DNA of 9,360 bases, taken from positions 1 through 9,360 of the forward strand of contig CAMCHA010000060.1 of assembly GCA_945874515.1 (NCBI GenBank). Reading direction: 5' to 3'. Source of the stretch: Asaia bogorensis (lineage in GTDB: Bacteria > Pseudomonadota > Alphaproteobacteria > Acetobacterales > Acetobacteraceae). The translations under genes and the position numbers were made by a program. The notes beneath the pieces were generated by a model. That model saw only the letters and a program-made list of their open reading frames with translations, was not told where the DNA came from and made no database searches. Of the stretch, positions 5,989 through 9,360 are shown piece by piece; positions within the stretch are counted from its first letter, which is position 1; each line of letters opens with the position of its first letter.

Positions 5989-6846
5989 TCACCGGAAGCG
6001 CACCACCACATCCTGCGCCCCACCAAGCCCCTCATAGCGCGCGGTCCAGACCTGGCCCGCCACCACCGGCTGCGGCGGGGAGAAGGAGCCCAAGGAGATC
6101 ATATCCCCCTCTCGCAAATGGCGCCCTTCCCGCGCCAAATCCCGCGCGATCCAGGCGAGCGCATTCAAGGGATGGCCGAGAATGGCCGCACTTGGCGCGC
6201 GCGAAACCTCCCGCCCATCCTGATGGAGTGAAATGCTCATGCGCCCCAAGGCCGCGGCGAATTCCGCGCTTGGCGTCACGGCAATGGGTCGGCCAACAAC
6301 GCCAAGCCGCGCGCCGACATTGACCGCGAGCAGATCCCCCAGGCTTGGACGATAATCGGGCGCATAGACCAGATCGGGCAATTCAATGAAGGGGATCACC
6401 TGATCAATATGGCGGATCAGCGCGGCGTGATGATTGAGCGCGGTCTCAACGCCACCCATGCCGATACGCACCAGCATATCTGCTTCCAGCACTGGCACAG
6501 CGGCGAAACGTGCTTCGATCTCAGCGCCCGAACTCGCGCGCAAGGTGGCGTGGAAAACACTGCCACGGATCGGGTGATCAATGCCGAAGCGCTGCTGGAT
6601 GGCGGGATTGGTCAGGCCAAGCTTGAAGCCGACAACGTCGCCCAAAGGTTGAGCGAAAATCGCTATCAGCTTGTCCTGCACGCAGCGGCCATCAGCGGGC
6701 GATAGCGCGGCGAAGGGCTCTGGTGATTGCCGCTGCAAGACCTGCCTGGCAAAGTGCGCAATCGCCGCATCGTCCGGGCAAGCGGCCTCAGCAGCGGGCG
6801 CAAGCGCCAGGCCCACCAGCAGCGCCGCGAAAAACCCCCGCCCCAT
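5989..6846 (-). CDS. Exported 2-keto-4-pentenoate hydratase-like protein (fumarylacetoacetase superfamily)
   Basis: The body resembles MhpD/2-oxopent-4-enoate hydratases, metal-dependent enzymes of aromatic meta-cleavage pathways: VGFKLGLTNPAIQQRFG (72-88), the metal-ligand strand VPVLEADM (117-124), FIELPDL with Glu155, AILGHPLNALAWIARDLA (221-238), GDMISLGSF (247-255) and the end YEGLGGAQDVVVRF. Likely metal ligands are Glu121, Asp123 and Glu155; the middle one is usually Glu. Unlike the cytoplasmic family, residues 1-21 form a clear signal peptide (GRG, then FFAALLVGLALAPA, cleavage after AEA). No lipobox is present (EAAC). Two cysteines, Cys23 and Cys55, could form a disulfide. The mature protein should therefore be periplasmic. 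The start at 6846 shares one base with the proA stop (TGATG), so translation is coupled to proA. It is 285 residues, slightly longer than the family's about 265 because of the signal. Whether it still hydrates a dienol or serves as a binding protein cannot be told. Confidence 0.82.
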   Translation of the reverse strand: MGRGFFAALLVGLALAPAAEAACPDDAAIAHFARQVLQRQSPEPFAALSPADGRCVQDKLIAIFAQPLGDVVGFKLGLTNPAIQQRFGIDHPIRGSVFHATLRASSGAEIEARFAAVPVLEADMLVRIGMGGVETALNHHAALIRHIDQVIPFIELPDLVYAPDYRPSLGDLLAVNVGARLGVVGRPIAVTPSAEFAAALGRMSISLHQDGREVSRAPSAAILGHPLNALAWIARDLAREGRHLREGDMISLGSFSPPQPVVAGQVWTARYEGLGGAQDVVVRFR

Positions 6847-8111
6847 CAAGGCCGGACCTGCCCCGTGCCAAAAATCTTGTAGCGATAGGTGCAAAGCTGT
6901 TCGAGCCCCACAGGACCGCGCGCATGCAGCCGCCCGGTCGCAATGCCGATTTCCGCACCAAAGCCGAATTCGCCACCATCGCAGAATTGCGTGGACGCAT
7001 TCCAAAGCCCAACTGCGGAGGCAATGCCATCCAGAAATTGCTGCGCTGCAGCGGCATCTTCGGTGATGATCGCTTCCGTATGCTCACTGCCGAAGCGGCG
7101 AATATGGGCAAGGGCTTCTGCAATGCCGGAGACGACCTTCACCGACAGGATCGCATCCAGCCATTCGGTGGCGTAATCCTCATCAGTGGCGGCAGTCAGC
7201 CCCGGCACGATGGCCCGCGTGACGTCATCGGCACGGAAATCGCAGCCTAGCGCACGCAAATCCGCAATCAGCGCGGGTAAAAGCACGGGCGCGATGGCGG
7301 CATCAATCAGCAGGGTTTCCGTCGCGCCACAAACGCCGGTGCGGCGCATCTTGGCATTGGCGAGGATGGCGCGCGCCATGGCGTGATCCGCGCCAGCATG
7401 AATGTAAGTGTGGCAAAGCCCTTCCGCATGCGCCAGCACCGGCACGCGCGCTTCTTCCAACACGCGCGTCACCAGGCCCTTGCCGCCACGCGGCACGATC
7501 AGGTCAATCAGCCCGGAAGCGCGTAGCATGGCGCCAACAAAGGCGCGGTCAGCGCTGGGGGCTACTTGCACCGCCGCTTCCGGCAAGCCCGCCAGCTTCA
7601 GCCCTTGCGCCATGCAGGCATGGATGGCGGTAGCGCTGCGCAGACTTTCTGACCCACCGCGCAAAATCACCGCATTGCCGGATTTGAGGCAAAGCGCGGC
7701 GGCATCAGCCGTGACGTTGGGGCGACTTTCGAAAATCATGCCAATCACGCCAAGCGGCTGCGCCACGCGCTGCATACGAAGCCCATTGGGGCGCTTCCAT
7801 TCCGCAAGCACACGGCCAACGGGGTCAGGCAGTGCCGCCACTTCCTCAAGCCCCTTCGCCATGGCTTCAATGCGCGCGGCATTCAGCAGCAGCCGGTCAC
7901 GAAAAGCCGGTGTCAGCCCAGGTGCAGCGGCGATGTCTTCAGCATTGGCAGCGATGATCTGCGCTTGATGTTCGCGCAAGGCTGCCGCTGCCAAAAGCAA
8001 CGCCTGATCCTTCACCGGGCTTGGCGCGCCGGCCAGCACAATGGTCGCTGCCCGAGCGGCGCGCGCTGCTTGTTCCAGCGCCTGGGTGGGATCGGGGGGC
8101 ATGGCGTTCAC
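6846..8111 (-). CDS. proA: Gamma-glutamyl phosphate reductase (glutamate-5-semialdehyde dehydrogenase)
   Basis: Reduces gamma-glutamyl phosphate with NADPH to glutamate-5-semialdehyde, the second step of proline synthesis. The protein is about 421 residues (family about 417). Conserved stretches include GVIGMIFESRPNVT (about 121-134), LKSGNAVILRGGSE (142-155), IVPRGGKGLV (205-214) and the catalytic cysteine in RRTGVCGATETLL (Cys261). The C-terminal half ends in GPVGLEQLCTYRYKIFGTGQVR, the usual ProA end. Three starts are possible: TTG 8135, GTG 8111 and ATG 8102. GTG 8111 is chosen because AAGGA lies about ten bases before it; a TATGAT -10-like sequence at 8140-8135 would exclude the TTG. proB, its usual upstream partner, is not next to it; a solute-binding-protein gene ends 50 bases upstream instead. 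The stop overlaps the next start by one base. Confidence 0.94.
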   Translation of the reverse strand: MNAMPPDPTQALEQAARAARAATIVLAGAPSPVKDQALLLAAAALREHQAQIIAANAEDIAAAPGLTPAFRDRLLLNAARIEAMAKGLEEVAALPDPVGRVLAEWKRPNGLRMQRVAQPLGVIGMIFESRPNVTADAAALCLKSGNAVILRGGSESLRSATAIHACMAQGLKLAGLPEAAVQVAPSADRAFVGAMLRASGLIDLIVPRGGKGLVTRVLEEARVPVLAHAEGLCHTYIHAGADHAMARAILANAKMRRTGVCGATETLLIDAAIAPVLLPALIADLRALGCDFRADDVTRAIVPGLTAATDEDYATEWLDAILSVKVVSGIAEALAHIRRFGSEHTEAIITEDAAAAQQFLDGIASAVGLWNASTQFCDGGEFGFGAEIGIATGRLHARGPVGLEQLCTYRYKIFGTGQVRP

Positions 8112-8161
8112 GGGCAGAAGATCCTTTCTGGCCAATCATAAACCCAATCGGCCCCTCGCGG

Positions 8162-9136
8162 CTATTCGATCTTGATGCCGCTTTCGCGAATGATGGGTTC
8201 CCATTTGGTGCGCTCCGCCGCCCAGGCGGCAGCGAATGCCGCCGGCGTGGAGGGCATGGCCTCCAGCCCATTGCGGTTCAGAATGCCGATCACATCCCTG
8301 TCTTCCAACGCGATCCGCATGGCATGGGCCAGCCGTTCGACAGCCGGTTCCGGCGTCCCGCGCGGCGCCACCACCGCATACCAGGACGGCACATTGAAGC
8401 CAGGCAGGCCTGTTTCTGCGACCGTTGGGATATTCGGCAGCAGCCGAGAGCGTTGCAGCGTTGGCACCGCAAGCCCGCGCAGCTTTCCGCTTTCAATATG
8501 CGTCATGACAGAAGGCGAGGTCGGGAAGCCGTAATCCAAGCGGCCCGAGATCATATCCGTCGCGACCAGCCCGCCACCGCGATAGGAGACCTCAATCGTC
8601 TCAATCCCGGCCATTTTCGCGAAAAGCAGGCCCGCCAATTGGGGCGCGCTGCCAATGCCGCTATGGCCCCAGGAAAGTTCTCCGGGCCGGGCCTTGGCAG
8701 CGGCGATGATATCGGCCGCGGTGCGCCAAGGGCGCTCCGCCTGCACGGTCAGGATATTGAACAGGTCAACGGCGATGGAGATCGGCACCAGATCCCGCGC
8801 CGGGTCTATCGGCAGGCGCATCACCATGGGGCTGATCACCAAAGCGCCCAGCGTTGCCAGCAGAATGGTATAACCATCGGCCGGGCTGCGGGCGACGATC
8901 TCGGTCGCCAGGTTGCTGCCCGCGCCGGGGCGGTTTTCCACAATCACCGGCTGGCCCAGCACTTCCGACATTTTGGGCGCGAAGGCGCGCGCCGAGATAT
9001 CGGTGGCCCCACCGGGGGTGAAGCCCACCACCAGGCGGATCGGGCGATTGGGAAAGGGTGCCTGTGCCAGCGCGGGGGCGGCAAGCAAGGGGCTGGCCGC
9101 GATCAAAGCGCGGCGCGTGATGATTTCTCTCGGCAT
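8162..9136 (-). CDS. Tripartite tricarboxylate transporter substrate-binding protein (Bug/TctC family)
   Basis: Periplasmic solute-binding protein that would capture a carboxylate or similar small ligand. From ATG 9136 it has 324 residues, the typical Bug length. The N-terminus (ITRRALIAASPLLAAPALAQA) is a signal peptide with a twin-arginine-like TRRALI; cleavage is expected after ALA or AQA at about 24-26. After it come the Bug hallmarks: FPNRPIRLVVGFTPGGATDISAR (28-50), the segment VIVENRPGAGSNLATEIVA, a hydrophobic ATLGALVISPMV stretch, and AVPTLQRSRLLPNIPTVAETGLPGF in the C-terminal lobe. No TctA or TctB membrane subunit is adjacent, so it is an orphan, which is the rule for this family. 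ATG codons at 9148 and 9172 are other possible starts; GGAAAGG precedes 9172, but no start has an ideally spaced ribosome binding site. The ligand cannot be inferred. It could be co-transcribed with proA 50 bases downstream. Confidence 0.9.
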   Translation of the reverse strand: MPREIITRRALIAASPLLAAPALAQAPFPNRPIRLVVGFTPGGATDISARAFAPKMSEVLGQPVIVENRPGAGSNLATEIVARSPADGYTILLATLGALVISPMVMRLPIDPARDLVPISIAVDLFNILTVQAERPWRTAADIIAAAKARPGELSWGHSGIGSAPQLAGLLFAKMAGIETIEVSYRGGGLVATDMISGRLDYGFPTSPSVMTHIESGKLRGLAVPTLQRSRLLPNIPTVAETGLPGFNVPSWYAVVAPRGTPEPAVERLAHAMRIALEDRDVIGILNRNGLEAMPSTPAAFAAAWAAERTKWEPIIRESGIKIE

Positions 9137-9211
9137 GGCGGCGCCCATATCAGGCTTTGGCGGCGCTTGCATCCCCTTTCCGATTTTGTCCTGGGGCGCT
9201 ACTGATCCCTT

Positions 9212-9360
9212 ATGGAAGCCAGCTTCTCCGCGCAGCTTCTGCGCGCCACGCTTTTCGCCGCCCGCGCCCATGCCGGGCAGGTGCGCAAGGGCGCGGCTGC
9301 TGAGCCCTATGTGAACCATGTGATTGAGGTTGCCGCGATCCTCGCCGAACATGACGCGCC
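9212..9360 (+). CDS. HD-domain protein, RelA/SpoT hydrolase-like, N-terminal part (cut by window edge)
   Basis: The first 49 codons read MEASFSAQLLRATLFAARAHAGQVRK, then EPYVNHVIEVAAILAEHD. AHAGQxRK...PYxxHxxEVA is the start of the HD hydrolase domain found in SpoT/Rel enzymes and the small MESH1-like (p)ppGpp hydrolases: the first His (residue 20) and the His in VNH (residue 36) match the conserved positions. Beginning directly with the HD domain suggests a small stand-alone hydrolase, but the gene leaves the window, so a full-length Rel cannot be excluded by sequence alone. It is divergent from the Bug gene with about 75 bases between. No strong ribosome binding site is visible before ATG 9212. 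Confidence 0.72.
   Translation, partial: MEASFSAQLLRATLFAARAHAGQVRKGAAAEPYVNHVIEVAAILAEHDA

Noticed and set aside
6889..7250. Plus-strand open frames inside proA and the hydratase-like gene
   Set aside because: They overlap strongly conserved coding sequence on the other strand and show no domain or ribosome binding site.
8135..8163. Promoter for proA with TATGAT as -10
   Set aside because: The -10 is good but the sequence 17 bases upstream does not resemble a -35 and there is no extended -10, so support is too weak for a separate feature.
8021..9205. A 394-codon open frame on the plus strand opposite the Bug and proA genes
   Set aside because: It is an antisense shadow of two well-supported genes in GC-rich DNA. 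Its translation is rich in Arg, His and Gln with no recognisable domain.

Overview
The window reads as a chromosomal segment from a GC-rich alphaproteobacterium, most likely a member of the Acetobacteraceae (Roseomonas-like). The basis is the proA / nadD / rsfS / rlmH neighbourhood, the strong G/C bias at third codon positions, and a Bug/TctC-type solute-binding protein of the kind that is expanded in that family. The taxonomic call is an inference. No IS element, phage gene, CRISPR array, tRNA or rRNA was recognised.

Layout. At the left edge is the 5' end of a nucleotide-sugar dehydrogenase (minus strand, cut by the window). After a divergent gap comes upp (uracil phosphoribosyltransferase, plus strand), which converges on a full-length ada (minus strand). 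The rest of the window is essentially one long minus-strand block. In the direction of transcription it runs: Bug/TctC solute-binding protein, proA, a signal-peptide-bearing hydratase-like protein, an EthA-type flavin monooxygenase, nadD, rsfS, rlmH, an array of five hairpins, ada. At the right edge a plus-strand gene for an HD-domain protein (RelA/SpoT hydrolase-like) starts and leaves the window.

How the genes fit together. nadD, rsfS and rlmH form a compact conserved housekeeping group: NAD synthesis, ribosome silencing, and 23S rRNA pseudouridine methylation. proA (proline synthesis) normally lies beside them. Here two catabolic-looking genes, the hydratase-like protein and the Baeyer-Villiger-type monooxygenase, sit between proA and nadD. 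The hydratase-like gene is stop/start coupled to proA (TGATG). The monooxygenase has its own extended -10 promoter and nadD has a possible leaderless promoter, so the block is probably several transcription units.

Most unusual points. (1) RsfS carries a roughly 170-residue Lys/Ala/Pro-rich N-terminal tail built from a 102-bp tandem repeat. (2) rsfS has a near-perfect Shine-Dalgarno sequence in front of an ATA codon, and rlmH has no ATG/GTG/TTG that would keep its first beta strand, so two adjacent ribosome-related genes both seem to use non-canonical start codons. (3) Five consecutive perfect hairpins fill about 108 bp between rlmH and ada. (4) A hydratase-fold enzyme appears to be exported. 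No wholly new multi-gene system is evident; the ribosome-factor pair is the best candidate for something undescribed.
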